Assembly: GCA_046351215.1 (NCBI GenBank) | Contig: JAXLYX010000007.1 | Coordinates: 186,001 to 250,000 of the forward strand | DNA: 64,000 nucleotides | Origin: JAXLYX01 sp046351215 | Lineage (GTDB): Bacteria; Myxococcota_A; Polyangia; Polyangiales; Houyiibacteriaceae | Reading direction: 5' to 3' | In this document: piece after piece, positions 45,039-53,445 of the stretch | How positions within the stretch are numbered: position 1 is the first letter of the stretch | Layout of the letters: every line of letters starts with the position of its first letter | Program-made: the position numbers and the translations under genes | The notes under the pieces: generated by a model | The model's database searches: none | What the model was told of the DNA's origin: nothing | What the model saw: the letters and a program-made list of their open reading frames with translations, nothing else

Positions 45039-46529
45039 TCAGGCGCCGCGCGAGGCCGCGCGCCGCACGAATGCGTGGACCAGCAACGAGGCCATCGCCG
45101 CGAGCACGAATCGGGTCGCGAGGAGCCCCGGGGCGGCTTCGCCCCGGAGGGCGGCCGAGCCGGCGGTCGCGAGCTCGATCGCCGAGGCGACGAGCAGGCC
45201 GGCGAAGAGCGATCGGGCGATCTGGCGCGCTTGCGCGAGGCAGGCCGGGGCGCTGCGCCAACACGCCGACAGATCCCGAGCGAGCGTGAGCCCGACCCCG
45301 AGCCCCCCGACGAGGGCGGCGAAGGCCACGAGCAAGCGTCCCTCGTCCGTACCCGGATGCGGGATCCACGTACCGATCGTCGCGGCCGTCGCGAGCGCCG
45401 CCACGAGCGCCGCGCCGAGGGCCGCAGAGGCCGCGAGCGGCCGTGCGAGGCGGGCCTCGCGCACGAGCGCTTCGGCCGCCCGGCCGGACTCGGGGAGGGT
45501 GCGGGGCGATCGCTCGAACGAGGACGCGATCGCGTCGAGCGCCGAGGCGAGCGCCTCCATCGACTCGAAGCGAAGGGAAGGGTCGCGAGCCATCGCCCGC
45601 TGCACGACCGCTTCGACCGCGATCGGCAGGTCGGGCGCCAGATCGCGGGGCGGTCGGGGATCCTCCGACAGGACGCGACCGAGGGTCGTCGACGGATCGC
45701 CCGGCTCGTAGGGGGTGAACCCGGTCGCGAGCCGGTAGAGGAGGGCGCCGACCGCGTAGACGTCGGAGCGCGCGTCCGCGAGGAGCGCGCCCCGTGCCTG
45801 CTCCGGCGCCATGTAGGCCGGCGTTCCGACCACCGCCCCGGTGCGGGTCAGCTTGTCGTCGCCGGCGACCTTGGCGACGCCGAAGTCGAGGACCTTCACG
45901 ACGATGCCGCCCGGCGTCCGGGCGAGGAAGACGTTCGAGGGCTTCACGTCGCGGTGGACGACGCCCGCGTCGTGCGCGGCGCCGAGCCCACGAGCGAGGT
46001 CCCGCGTCCAGACGATCGCATCCCGGGTCGTCGGGCGATCGTGGCGATCGAGCTCCACCTGCAGATCGTTGCCCTCGAGATATTCGGCGACGATCGCCGG
46101 CCGTCCGCAGGGCGTGCGGACGACGTCCACCACCTCGAGGACGTTCGGATGCCGGATCCGGCTGGCGGCACGGGCCTCGCGCTCGAAGCGGGCGACGAGG
46201 TCGGGGTTCGCCGCGAAGTGCTCGTGCATCACCTTCAGCGTGACGCGACGACCGAGCCGGACGTGCTCGGCTTCGTAGAGCCGGCCCATGCCGCCTCGCG
46301 CCATGCGACGCACGACCCGGTACGTGTGGGCCACGAGCGCGCCCACGAGAGGATCCTCGGGAGCCGTGCGAGCGCCGAGCGGAGTGCCGTCGTGCGGGCA
46401 GACCCGGTAGGTCTCGGGAAGCAGGCGCGCGCACGACGGACAGAGCAGCTCCGACGACGGCTCGTCGACGAGCGCGGGTCGCGCCTTCGCGCCCCCAGGG
46501 ACCGGGACTTCGCGGGCCAGGGCCTGCAT
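45039..46529 (-). CDS. Zinc-ribbon Hanks-type Ser/Thr protein kinase with C-terminal membrane helices
   Basis: A 496-residue kinase. N-terminal zinc ribbon CPSCARLLPETYRVCPHDG at about residues 30-48. Kinase domain about 70-330: glycine loop ARGGMGRLYEAEH, Lys in VTLKVMH, catalytic loop HRDVKPSNVF, DFGVAK, APE-type TPAYMAPEQ. The C-terminal 150 residues have four probable membrane helices (LAASAALGAALVAALATAA; LLVAFAALVGGLGVGLTL; LFAGLLVASAIELA; LLATRFVLAAMASLLVHAFV). No extracellular sensor domain is evident. ATG 46529 lies 9 nt from a TACCCT box. It may oppose the PP2C phosphatase at 42660. Confidence 0.9.
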   Translation of the reverse strand: MQALAREVPVPGGAKARPALVDEPSSELLCPSCARLLPETYRVCPHDGTPLGARTAPEDPLVGALVAHTYRVVRRMARGGMGRLYEAEHVRLGRRVTLKVMHEHFAANPDLVARFEREARAASRIRHPNVLEVVDVVRTPCGRPAIVAEYLEGNDLQVELDRHDRPTTRDAIVWTRDLARGLGAAHDAGVVHRDVKPSNVFLARTPGGIVVKVLDFGVAKVAGDDKLTRTGAVVGTPAYMAPEQARGALLADARSDVYAVGALLYRLATGFTPYEPGDPSTTLGRVLSEDPRPPRDLAPDLPIAVEAVVQRAMARDPSLRFESMEALASALDAIASSFERSPRTLPESGRAAEALVREARLARPLAASAALGAALVAALATAATIGTWIPHPGTDEGRLLVAFAALVGGLGVGLTLARDLSACWRSAPACLAQARQIARSLFAGLLVASAIELATAGSAALRGEAAPGLLATRFVLAAMASLLVHAFVRRAASRGA

Positions 46530-46538
46530 GACGGCCCG

Positions 46539-46567
46539 AGGGTAGCGATCCCGGGGGATCCGCCCAA
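46539..46567 (-). promoter_or_regulatory. Possible near-leaderless promoter of the kinase gene
   Basis: Minus strand TTGGGC (46562-46567), 17 bp, TACCCT (46539-46544), then 9 nt to ATG 46529. No Shine-Dalgarno sequence fits before the ATG. Confidence 0.38.
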
Positions 46568-46634
46568 GATTTCGGCCAGGGGGAGCCGAGCCGTCGTGCC
46601 ATGCTCCCCAACCGTTCCCCGGAGGAGCGTCTTC

Positions 46635-46970
46635 ATGAGCGAGCACTACTACTGCGCCCACGATCTCTCGAAGTTCGGCGAAATCGGCCAGAACCGGAGC
46701 GAGCTGGCGACGAAGTTCTTCGATTGGTACGGGGCGGTCTTCCGGGACGGCGCGCTCTCCGCCCGCGAGAAGTCCCTCATCGCGCTCGCGGTCGCGCACG
46801 CCGTCCAGTGCCCGTATTGCATCGACGCCTATTCGACCGACGCCCTCGAGAAGGGGGCCGATCTCGACCAGATGACGGAGGCCGTCCACGTCGCGGCCGC
46901 GATCCGCGGCGGGGCCTCGCTCGTGCACGGCGTGCAGATGCGCAACCACGTGAAGAAGGTCGGGATGTGA
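46635..46970 (+). CDS. AhpD-like carboxymuconolactone decarboxylase family protein (arsenosugar-associated)
   Basis: A 111-residue protein of the CMD/AhpD family. It carries the Cys pair in VQCPYCIDAYSTDALEKG; AhpD normally has His where Tyr follows here. The start MSEHYYCAHDLSKFGEIG matches the arsenosugar-associated peroxidase-like subgroup. GGAGGAG lies 10 nt before ATG 46635. The ArsS-type radical SAM gene begins 1 bp after its stop, which strongly supports a joint role. Activity is inferred from the family. Confidence 0.82.
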   Translation: MSEHYYCAHDLSKFGEIGQNRSELATKFFDWYGAVFRDGALSAREKSLIALAVAHAVQCPYCIDAYSTDALEKGADLDQMTEAVHVAAAIRGGASLVHGVQMRNHVKKVGM

Positions 46971-46971
46971 G

Positions 46972-48066
46972 ATGACGGCGTTCGACGACCGACCGCCCGC
47001 GACCACGTCGGCCGACGACGAGACGCGAGGAAGGCTTCAGACGCTGCGTGCCCGGGCGGCCCCGCTCGCCTCGGCCGAGGCCCAGCGCGCGAGGCTGCGG
47101 AGCCTGCCGATCGCCCGCGACTTCGACGAGGCCCTCGCGGCCTCCGGCCAGCCGCCGCTTCGACCGTCGACGCTCCGCGTCCTCCAGATGAACCTCGGGA
47201 GGCTCTGCAACCAGACCTGCCGACACTGCCACGTGGACGCCGGCCCGGATCGCACCGAGTCCATGGCCCGCCCCGTGATCGACGCCTGCCTCCGATTCCT
47301 CGAGCGGAGCACGGTCGAGACCGTGGACATCACGGGCGGCGCCCCGGAGCTTCATCCGGACTTCCGCTACCTCGTCGAGGAGATCCGTCGCCGCGGCCGG
47401 CACGTGATGGATCGCTGCAACCTCACGGTCCTCGAGACGGGCCCCTGCCGCGATCTCCCGGAATTCCTGGCGCGGAATCGGGTCGAGCTCGTCTGCTCGC
47501 TCCCCCACTACCGCGCCCTCGCCACCGACCGGCAGCGAGGGGAAGGGGTCCACGCGAAGAGCCTCTCGGCCCTCCGCCGACTGAACGCGCTCGGCTACGG
47601 CGACGGCCGGTCCGGCCTCCGGCTCGTGCTCGTCACGAACCCCGTGGGTGCGTTCCTCCCCTCCGGTCAGGCCTCGCTCGAGGCGGAATGGAAGCGCGAG
47701 CTCGACCGGCTCCACGGGATCCGATTCGACGCCCTCTACACCCTCACGAACATGCCGATCGCGCGCTACCTCGAATGGCTCGACGAGTCGGGCAACCTCG
47801 AGCCCTACCTGCAGAAGCTCGTCTCCGCATTCAATGAAGCGGCCGCCGGTGCCGTCATGTGTCGCGACACCCTGTCGGTCGGATGGGACGGAACACTCTA
47901 CGATTGCGACTTCAACCAGATGCTCGAACTGCGCTGCGCGGTCGATCGACCCTCGATCCTCGACGTCACCCAGGAGGCGCTCGCGGCGCGCACCGTCGTG
48001 ACGGATCGCCATTGCTTCGGTTGCACGGCCGGCGCGGGATCGAGCTGCGGAGGAGCGCTCACGTGA
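46972..48066 (+). CDS. arsS: Arsenosugar biosynthesis radical SAM protein ArsS
   Basis: A 364-residue radical SAM enzyme. Cluster motif CNQTCRHCH with C79, C83 and C86, then DITGGAPEL. The C-terminal DUF3641 domain has MCRDTLSVGWDGTLYDCDFNQML and HCFGCTAGAGSSCGG, giving extra cysteines for an auxiliary cluster. ArsS enzymes add the ribosyl carbon skeleton from SAM to dimethylarsenite to make arsenosugar precursors. It is 1 bp after the AhpD-like gene; the following cupin gene overlaps its stop (GTGA). No arsM methyltransferase is in the window. Confidence 0.92.
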   Translation: MTAFDDRPPATTSADDETRGRLQTLRARAAPLASAEAQRARLRSLPIARDFDEALAASGQPPLRPSTLRVLQMNLGRLCNQTCRHCHVDAGPDRTESMARPVIDACLRFLERSTVETVDITGGAPELHPDFRYLVEEIRRRGRHVMDRCNLTVLETGPCRDLPEFLARNRVELVCSLPHYRALATDRQRGEGVHAKSLSALRRLNALGYGDGRSGLRLVLVTNPVGAFLPSGQASLEAEWKRELDRLHGIRFDALYTLTNMPIARYLEWLDESGNLEPYLQKLVSAFNEAAAGAVMCRDTLSVGWDGTLYDCDFNQMLELRCAVDRPSILDVTQEALAARTVVTDRHCFGCTAGAGSSCGGALT

Positions 48067-48896
48067 TCGCCGTTCCCATCCCGATGGTCCGTTCCCTCTT
48101 CGTCCTCGGCGTCGCGACCGCGCTCGGCTGCGGCGGCGCCACGCCGCGCGCGGGCAGCACGCCGGAAGGGACGCTCACGCTGCTCGGCCACGGCCGACTC
48201 GTGGCGATGGCCGAGCTCGAGCTCGACGCCCGGTCGACGTTCCACGTGCCGACCCGCGGCTGCCAGGACGTGCTCGTCCTCGGCGTCGAGGGCACGGCTG
48301 CCGTGGCCCCCGAGGGAGACCAGGAGGCCCTGATCGAGCCCGGCCTCGGCATCCGGCTCGGTCATGGCTCGAGCGCCGATCGTACGATCCGCGCGCGCAA
48401 CGACCACGCCAAGGTCTTCCTCGTCTTCGCCCGCCCCGAGAGCCGCCCGTTCCCGGACCAGACCACGTCGCTCGAGCTGCTCTCGCCGCCCGACTGCCGC
48501 GAGCTCGGCGACGGAACCTTCACGCTCGCCGACGGGAGCCGAGCCGGACCCTTCCTCCACCGTGGCGGTGCGCTGCGCGTCTCGATCTACTTCGACGCGG
48601 GGCACGGCGCGGAGTGGGCGGGCCTCGGGCTGCTCGACGCCGATCCGTCCGTCGACGTCCCGGAGCACGTGCACGAGGGCTCGGCCGAGGTCCTCTACTT
48701 CCTCGACGGGGAAGGCACGATGCGCCTCGGCGAGCGCGAGATCGCGATCCGTCCGGGGGCCTTCGCGTACGTCCCGGCCGGCGTGCGCCACGGGTTCCGA
48801 CCCACGGGTGCGAGGCCCCTCCGCGCGTACCAGACCTACGCGCCCTCGGGACCCGAGCAGCGGTTCCGGCTCACCGACCCGGCCCCCGCGAACTGA
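48063..48896 (+). CDS. Cupin-domain lipoprotein
   Basis: A 277-residue exported protein. MVRSLFVLGVATALGCGG is a lipoprotein signal with the lipid Cys in ALGC. Two cupin-like halves are visible: residues about 35-130 (degenerate) and 165-260 with DVPEHVHEGSAEVLYFLDGEGTMRLGER and PGAFAYVPAGVRHGF, including the metal-binding His/Glu set HVH, E and H. The start is GTG 48063 (GTGA overlap with arsS) or ATG 48084. Metal-dependent binding of a small molecule is likely; whether it takes part in the arsenic pathway is unknown. Confidence 0.78.
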   Translation: MIAVPIPMVRSLFVLGVATALGCGGATPRAGSTPEGTLTLLGHGRLVAMAELELDARSTFHVPTRGCQDVLVLGVEGTAAVAPEGDQEALIEPGLGIRLGHGSSADRTIRARNDHAKVFLVFARPESRPFPDQTTSLELLSPPDCRELGDGTFTLADGSRAGPFLHRGGALRVSIYFDAGHGAEWAGLGLLDADPSVDVPEHVHEGSAEVLYFLDGEGTMRLGEREIAIRPGAFAYVPAGVRHGFRPTGARPLRAYQTYAPSGPEQRFRLTDPAPAN

Positions 48897-48916
48897 CCGG
48901 GCCACCACGGATCGCA

Positions 48917-48931
48917 GAGCGCCGAGCGCTC
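48917..48931. terminator. Hairpin between cupin gene and rfbB
   Basis: GAGCGC (48917-48922), CGA loop, GCGCTC (48926-48931), perfect 6-bp stem. It overlaps the stop codon of the convergent rfbB (48930-48932) and lies 20 bp after the cupin stop. Confidence 0.45.
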
Positions 48932-49973
48932 AACGCGTCGTGTAGTTCTTCTCGATCCAGCTGCGGTATTCGCCCGTGCGGATCGCGTCGACCCACGCTC
49001 CGTTGTCGAGGTACCAACGGACCGTCTTCGCGAGGCCGGTCTCGAAGGTCTCCTTCGGCTTCCACCCGAGCTCGTCGGCCAGCTTGCTCGGATCGATCGC
49101 GTAGCGCAGGTCGTGGCCCGGACGATCCGTGACGTACGTCTCGAGAGCACGGAGCTCCGCCACGTCGACCCCGGTCTCGCGCGCGACGGCATCCGCGATC
49201 GCGCGAACGACCTCGATGTTGCGCTTCTCGTTGTGCCCGCCGACGTTGTAGGTCTCGCCGACCTTCCCGTTCTCGATCACGGCCCAGATCGCCTCGCAGT
49301 GATCCGTGACGTAGAGCCAATCGCGAACGTTCAGACCCTTGCCGTAGATCGGCAGCGGCTTCCGTTCGAGGCAGTTCAGGATCATCAGCGGGACGAGCTT
49401 CTCGGGGAACTGCTTCGGACCGTAATTGTTCGAGCAATTCGTGATCTTCACGTCCATCTTGTACGTGCGGGCCCAGGCGCGTACGAGATGGTCGCTCGCG
49501 GCCTTCGACGCGGAATACGGGCTCGACGGATCGTAGCGGGTCGTCTCCGTGAAGAAGCCCTCGTCACCGAGCGAGCCGAAGACCTCGTCCGTGCTCACGT
49601 GGTGGAAGAGCCCCTGTCCCGGCTTCCACGCCTTGCGGGCCGACTCGAGCAGGTTGAACGTGCCCTCGACGTTCGTGCGCAGGAACTCGCGCGGGCCGAC
49701 GATGCTCCGATCGACGTGGCTCTCGGCCGCGAAATGGACCACGAGCTCCGGCTCGTATTTCCGGAAGAGACCGTCCACCGCGTCGGCGTCGCAGATGTCG
49801 ACGCGCTCGAGGACGTAGTTGGGCCGATCCGCGATCGACTCGAGGCTCTTGAGGTTCGCCGCGTACGTCAGCTTGTCGACGTTGACGAAGTGGTGCTCCG
49901 GAAAGCGGGGGACCGAGAGCTCGAGGAAGTTCGCGCCGATGAAGCCGGCGCCGCCGGTGACGAGGATGCGCAT
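48930..49973 (-). CDS. rfbB: dTDP-glucose 4,6-dehydratase
   Basis: A 347-residue extended short-chain dehydrogenase. NAD site TGGAGFIGANF at the N-terminus, VVHFAAESHVDRSI, catalytic STDEVFG (Thr-Asp-Glu) and YSASKAASDH (Tyr-x3-Lys), CSNNYGPKQFPEKLVPL and the C-terminal RPGHDLRYAID, all typical of RfbB/RmlB. It makes dTDP-4-keto-6-deoxyglucose for rhamnose and other deoxysugars. The rest of the rml pathway is not in the window. ATG 49973 is fixed by MRILVTGG; the leader is pyrimidine-rich without a Shine-Dalgarno site. The polysaccharide operon lies only 6 kb away. Confidence 0.95.
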   Translation of the reverse strand: MRILVTGGAGFIGANFLELSVPRFPEHHFVNVDKLTYAANLKSLESIADRPNYVLERVDICDADAVDGLFRKYEPELVVHFAAESHVDRSIVGPREFLRTNVEGTFNLLESARKAWKPGQGLFHHVSTDEVFGSLGDEGFFTETTRYDPSSPYSASKAASDHLVRAWARTYKMDVKITNCSNNYGPKQFPEKLVPLMILNCLERKPLPIYGKGLNVRDWLYVTDHCEAIWAVIENGKVGETYNVGGHNEKRNIEVVRAIADAVARETGVDVAELRALETYVTDRPGHDLRYAIDPSKLADELGWKPKETFETGLAKTVRWYLDNGAWVDAIRTGEYRSWIEKNYTTR

Positions 49974-50058
49974 GGACGGATTGGACGGAGGGGGAAAGGG
50001 GGACGAGAGGTCGGAGCATGGCATACACCGGCCGAGCCGTCCCGATCCCGCGGGCGAG

Positions 50059-50550
50059 TCAGCGGGGACGCCCCCTCGGCCCCCAGTCGACGACCTCGGC
50101 CCGGACCTCGACGACCCCGGCCCGGAGCATGTCGAGGCAGCGCGCGGCCGACTTCGAGAGGTCGAGGATGCGGTGGCCCCGCTGGGAGGGCCCTCGATCG
50201 TTGATGCGCACGATCACGCGCTGGCCGCCCTCCTTGCGGATGACGCGCACGAGCGCTCCGAACGGCAGATCGCGGCTCGCCGCCGTGAGGTCGTCGGGGT
50301 CGTAGCGTTCGCCGCTGGCCGTCCTCCGACCCGCGAATCGGTCGGCGTAGTAGCTCACGCGCCCGCGTCGGACCGAGAGCGCGGGGCCCGTCGCGGCGCG
50401 CTCGGGGTCGCAGCCCGGGCCCTCACAGCTCGGTCGGGCGGCCGCGTTGCACGGCGCGGGAGTCGGCGGGGGAGGCGTCTCCGGCGCCGCGACCAACGTG
50501 GACGAGCAGGAGCCGAGTACCGCGAGCGCGGCGAGGAAGGCCGCCTTCAC
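50059..50550 (-). CDS. rlpA: RlpA-like septal ring lytic transglycosylase family lipoprotein
   Basis: A 163-residue protein. Signal AAFLAALAVLGSCSS with lipobox LGSC. A Pro/Cys-rich linker (with four Cys) precedes the RlpA double-psi beta-barrel: GRVSYYADRFAGRRTASGERYD, LPFGALVRVI, VIVRINDRGPSQRGHRILDLSKSAA. The Asp of INDRGP and the conserved Tyr match the family. No SPOR domain follows, so targeting to denuded glycan is not expected. GTG 50550 overlaps the stop of the cytochrome gene (GTGA). Confidence 0.88.
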   Translation of the reverse strand: MKAAFLAALAVLGSCSSTLVAAPETPPPPTPAPCNAAARPSCEGPGCDPERAATGPALSVRRGRVSYYADRFAGRRTASGERYDPDDLTAASRDLPFGALVRVIRKEGGQRVIVRINDRGPSQRGHRILDLSKSAARCLDMLRAGVVEVRAEVVDWGPRGRPR

Positions 50551-52196
50551 GGGGCCCTCGGCGGCAGCCCGTGCCCGGGCACCACGATGCGCGAGCGGTA
50601 GACGGCATAGTCGAAGGCGTCGCTGTGCTCTTCGTTGTGGCAGCCGGTGCACGTGGTCTCGGGCACGACGCGGACGACGTTCGGCGTCGCCCCTCGTGGG
50701 TTCGCGACGTGGGCCGCGCCGGGCCCGTGACAGCTCTCGCAGCCGACGTTGACGAGCGCTCCTCCGAGGTTCTGCGTGACCGTCGAGCCGCCGGGCTGGT
50801 TGTAGCCCGTGACGTGGCAGGAAACGCAGTCGAGGTTGTACTCCTTGTGCCTGCGTTCGAGGGTGGCGTACGCGTGGCCGTGTGGATGGCCGCGCCACCA
50901 CGCGGTCTGTGGCGCATGACAGCTCGCGCACGCGGCCGAGCCCACGTAGCCCGCCTGCCCCGGCCCCACGGGCGGGGGCGCGAGATGCGCGAGCGCGGTG
51001 CGGTTGTGCTGGTTCACTCGCTCGTCGTAGCGCCCGAGGATCGCGGTGATCCGCTCGTCCTTCGGCGCCTCGGGGGCGAGCTCGACCACCTGTGCGACGA
51101 ACGCGTTGCCCTCGCCGAGGTCGGGACGCCCGTCGCGGTCCGCCGACTCGCGCTCGAGCTCGGCGAGATGACGCCGTTGCGCCGCCAGATCGGCGGACGA
51201 GACCTCGCGGCTCGTCTCCCACTCGGCGATGCGCTGACGCAGATCCTCGATCTCGCGGAGCCGCTCGTTGCGGCTGCCCTGGCGCGTCCAAGGGCTCGCG
51301 TCGCGGAACCGCCCGTCCCCCCGGAGGTAGACGTCGACGACCAGGAGACGCTGTCCCTGCCGCCCTCCGTGGAAGACGAACGCGCCCTCGTTCTCGGTGG
51401 GCGGCGGCGGCTCCTCCTGATCGAGGCCGGCGCTGACGACGAACTCGATCCCGCCGAGCCCCGCGACCCGGTTCGCGAGCCGGCGATCGCCGCGTACGAG
51501 CGCGACCACGAGGTCCGCCCCCCGAGCCCGGAGGGCGTCGACGTCCCGCCGCGCGGCCTCCAGCGGATCGAGGGCCGAGCGCATCGCCGGATCCGACTCC
51601 GGGCCGATCGCCAGATCCGAGATCCCGACGAGACCGACCTTCGCCCCGGCGACCTCGACGAGGCGCCCCCCCTCGAACGGGGTCTCGACCGCACCCGACT
51701 CCGCCTCGACGCCGGCGAGGAGCCAGGGAAAGCGGGAACGCGCACGGAGGGCGAGCAGGAACGGCGCCCCCTGGGCCAGGTCCCGCTTGCCGGGGGTCAC
51801 GGCCGCGAGATCGAGCGCATTGAGCACGTCGACGAAGGTCTCGGCCTTCCAGCGATCCTGGTTGGCCTGCGACTCGCTCGAGGTCTGCCCCTGGAAGAAG
51901 AGATCGCCGGCGGCGAGCGCGACGACCGGCGCTCCCTGGCGCCGGAGCGACGCGAGCTGGGCCGCCAGCCGATCGATCCCCCCGAGGGGCCGGCTCGTGC
52001 AGCCGCAGGGCTCGAGGTAGCCCTTGGGATCCGTGAGGATCGCCAGGCGGAACGTGGGCGCGGGAAGGGCGGACGGGGGGGGAGTTTCGCCGCCCAGGGT
52101 GGACGGCCAACCGATCCGAGCCACGACGAGCCCCACGATCAAGGCCCCCAGGGCGCCGGCGAACCAGGCGATCGGGCGGGACGAACGAACCTGCAT
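50547..52196 (-). CDS. Phosphoesterase-like / tetraheme cytochrome c554-type fusion
   Basis: A 549-residue protein anchored by one N-terminal helix (FAGALGALIVGLVVARIGW). Residues about 48-290 resemble the calcineurin-like 5'-nucleotidase fold, but the usual TNDxHG metal motif reads LTDPKGYLEPCGCTSRPLGG, lacking the His, so hydrolysis is doubtful. A helical stretch (about 300-380) leads to a cytochrome c554-like part with four CxxCH heme sites (CASCH, CVSCH, CESCH, CTGCH) and extra His residues such as HPHGHAY for axial ligation. ATG 52196 has GGAGAGG upstream. It is coupled to rlpA. Confidence 0.83.
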   Translation of the reverse strand: MQVRSSRPIAWFAGALGALIVGLVVARIGWPSTLGGETPPPSALPAPTFRLAILTDPKGYLEPCGCTSRPLGGIDRLAAQLASLRRQGAPVVALAAGDLFFQGQTSSESQANQDRWKAETFVDVLNALDLAAVTPGKRDLAQGAPFLLALRARSRFPWLLAGVEAESGAVETPFEGGRLVEVAGAKVGLVGISDLAIGPESDPAMRSALDPLEAARRDVDALRARGADLVVALVRGDRRLANRVAGLGGIEFVVSAGLDQEEPPPPTENEGAFVFHGGRQGQRLLVVDVYLRGDGRFRDASPWTRQGSRNERLREIEDLRQRIAEWETSREVSSADLAAQRRHLAELERESADRDGRPDLGEGNAFVAQVVELAPEAPKDERITAILGRYDERVNQHNRTALAHLAPPPVGPGQAGYVGSAACASCHAPQTAWWRGHPHGHAYATLERRHKEYNLDCVSCHVTGYNQPGGSTVTQNLGGALVNVGCESCHGPGAAHVANPRGATPNVVRVVPETTCTGCHNEEHSDAFDYAVYRSRIVVPGHGLPPRAP

Positions 52197-52272
52197 CGAG
52201 CCTCTCCTACCAATGGAGGGCGGAAGGGTCGAGTCCCCCGGGCGTCGTCCGAGCGACCGGCCATGGGTTCGC

Positions 52273-52301
52273 TTGACGGGAGGGGGTCCTACGGCTAGGT
52301 T
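52273..52301 (+). promoter_or_regulatory. Probable promoter of the rpsP operon
   Basis: TTGACG (52273-52278), 17 bp, TAGGTT (52296-52301), about 55 nt of leader before ATG 52364. It lies in the 167-bp gap divergent from the cytochrome gene. Confidence 0.48.
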
Positions 52302-52363
52302 GCCGTCCCCGCAGTGCGGCCCCCACCGCCCTGCCGTTCGGACACGCAGCAGAGGATTTCCCG

Positions 52364-52618
52364 ATGGTCATCGTTCGGCTCGCTCGCGCGGGCTCCAAGA
52401 AGCGCCCCTACTACCACATCGTGGTCACGGACAAGCAGAACGCCCGTGACGGCCGCTTCATCGAGCAGATCGGCACCTACGATCCCAGCCGCCCCATCCA
52501 GGAGACCGTCGTGAACTACGATCGTCTCGGGTACTGGACCGGCGTCGGCGCGCAGCTCAGCGAGCGCGTCGCTCACGTCACGAAGGCCCACAAGAAGGCC
52601 CTCGCGGCGAGCGCGTGA
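52364..52618 (+). CDS. rpsP: 30S ribosomal protein S16
   Basis: An 84-residue protein with the S16 core: MVIVRLARAGSKKRPYYHIVV, ARDGRFIEQIGTYDP and LDRLGYWTGVGAQLSERV-type ending (YDRLGYWTGVGAQ). Length and sequence match the family. It is first in the conserved rpsP-khpA-rimM-trmD-rplS block. The leader carries AGAGGA 10 nt before ATG 52364. Confidence 0.97.
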   Translation: MVIVRLARAGSKKRPYYHIVVTDKQNARDGRFIEQIGTYDPSRPIQETVVNYDRLGYWTGVGAQLSERVAHVTKAHKKALAASA

Positions 52619-52646
52619 TCCCTCGGCCTCCGCCGAGGAACCGCTC

Positions 52647-52898
52647 ATGAGCTCCGACTTGGATCAGCTCCAGGAACTCGTCGCCTTCGTGGCGCGCTCG
52701 CTCGTCGACGACCCGGACGCCGTCGAGGTCCACGTGGTGGACGGAGACCGCGCCGTGGTGTTCGAGCTCTCCGTCGCCCCCGACGACCTCGGGAAGGTCA
52801 TCGGCAAGGACGGACGCACGGCGCGCGCCATCCGCACCCTGCTCGCCGCGACGTCGGCGAAGCTGCGGAAGCGCGCCGTCCTCGAGATTCTCGAGTAG
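52647..52898 (+). CDS. khpA: KH-domain RNA-binding protein KhpA
   Basis: An 83-residue single-KH protein. LVAFVARSLVDDPDAVEV is the family start, and the KH loop is GKVIGKDGRTARAIRTLL. It follows rpsP by 28 bp, the usual place of khpA (formerly YlqC). It binds RNA, often with KhpB, in control of cell division and translation in other bacteria. Confidence 0.95.
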   Translation: MSSDLDQLQELVAFVARSLVDDPDAVEVHVVDGDRAVVFELSVAPDDLGKVIGKDGRTARAIRTLLAATSAKLRKRAVLEILE

Positions 52899-52905
52899 GG
52901 CCACC

Positions 52906-53445
52906 GTGCACGACGACACGCTCGTCGCCCTGGGGGTCGTCGTGCGGCCGCACGGCGTCCGCGGCGAGCTCCGCGTGCACCGGTTCAACGCGGACTCCGA
53001 TCTCCTGCTCGACCTCGACGAAGTCGTCCTTCGTCGGCCCGACGGGACCGGAGCCCGTGTGGTGTCCGTCCGCTCGGCGCGAACGAGCGACAAGGCCGTG
53101 CTCCTCTTCCTCGAGGACGTGAACGACCGCGACGCGGCCGATGCCCTCCGCGGGCTCGAGATCTGCGTCCGACGCGACCAGCTCCCCCCGACGGACGAGG
53201 ACGAATTCTACCTCGTCGATCTCCTCGGCCTCGACGTCTACGAGGGCGAGCGGCGGATCGGCAAGGTCGATCGCCTCTTCGAGTACCCGAGCTGCGACTG
53301 CCTCCGCGTCGTCGGCGACGACGGGGTGCGCGAGCTGCCCGTGCTGCCGCAGTTCTTCGCGGGCGTCGATCTCGAGGCCCGCCGGATCGAGGCGCGGAAC
53401 GTGGACGATCTCCCCGTCGAGCCCCCGGCGAAGTCGGGCGCATGA
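52906..53445 (+). CDS. rimM: Ribosome maturation factor RimM
   Basis: A 179-residue protein with RimM N domain (VALGVVVRPHGVRGELRVHRFN) and PRC-barrel C domain (EFYLVDLLGLDVY to VRELPVLPQFFAGVD). It helps assemble the 30S head. The start is GTG 52906, 7 bp after khpA; its stop overlaps trmD by 4 bp. Confidence 0.95.
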   Translation: MHDDTLVALGVVVRPHGVRGELRVHRFNADSDLLLDLDEVVLRRPDGTGARVVSVRSARTSDKAVLLFLEDVNDRDAADALRGLEICVRRDQLPPTDEDEFYLVDLLGLDVYEGERRIGKVDRLFEYPSCDCLRVVGDDGVRELPVLPQFFAGVDLEARRIEARNVDDLPVEPPAKSGA

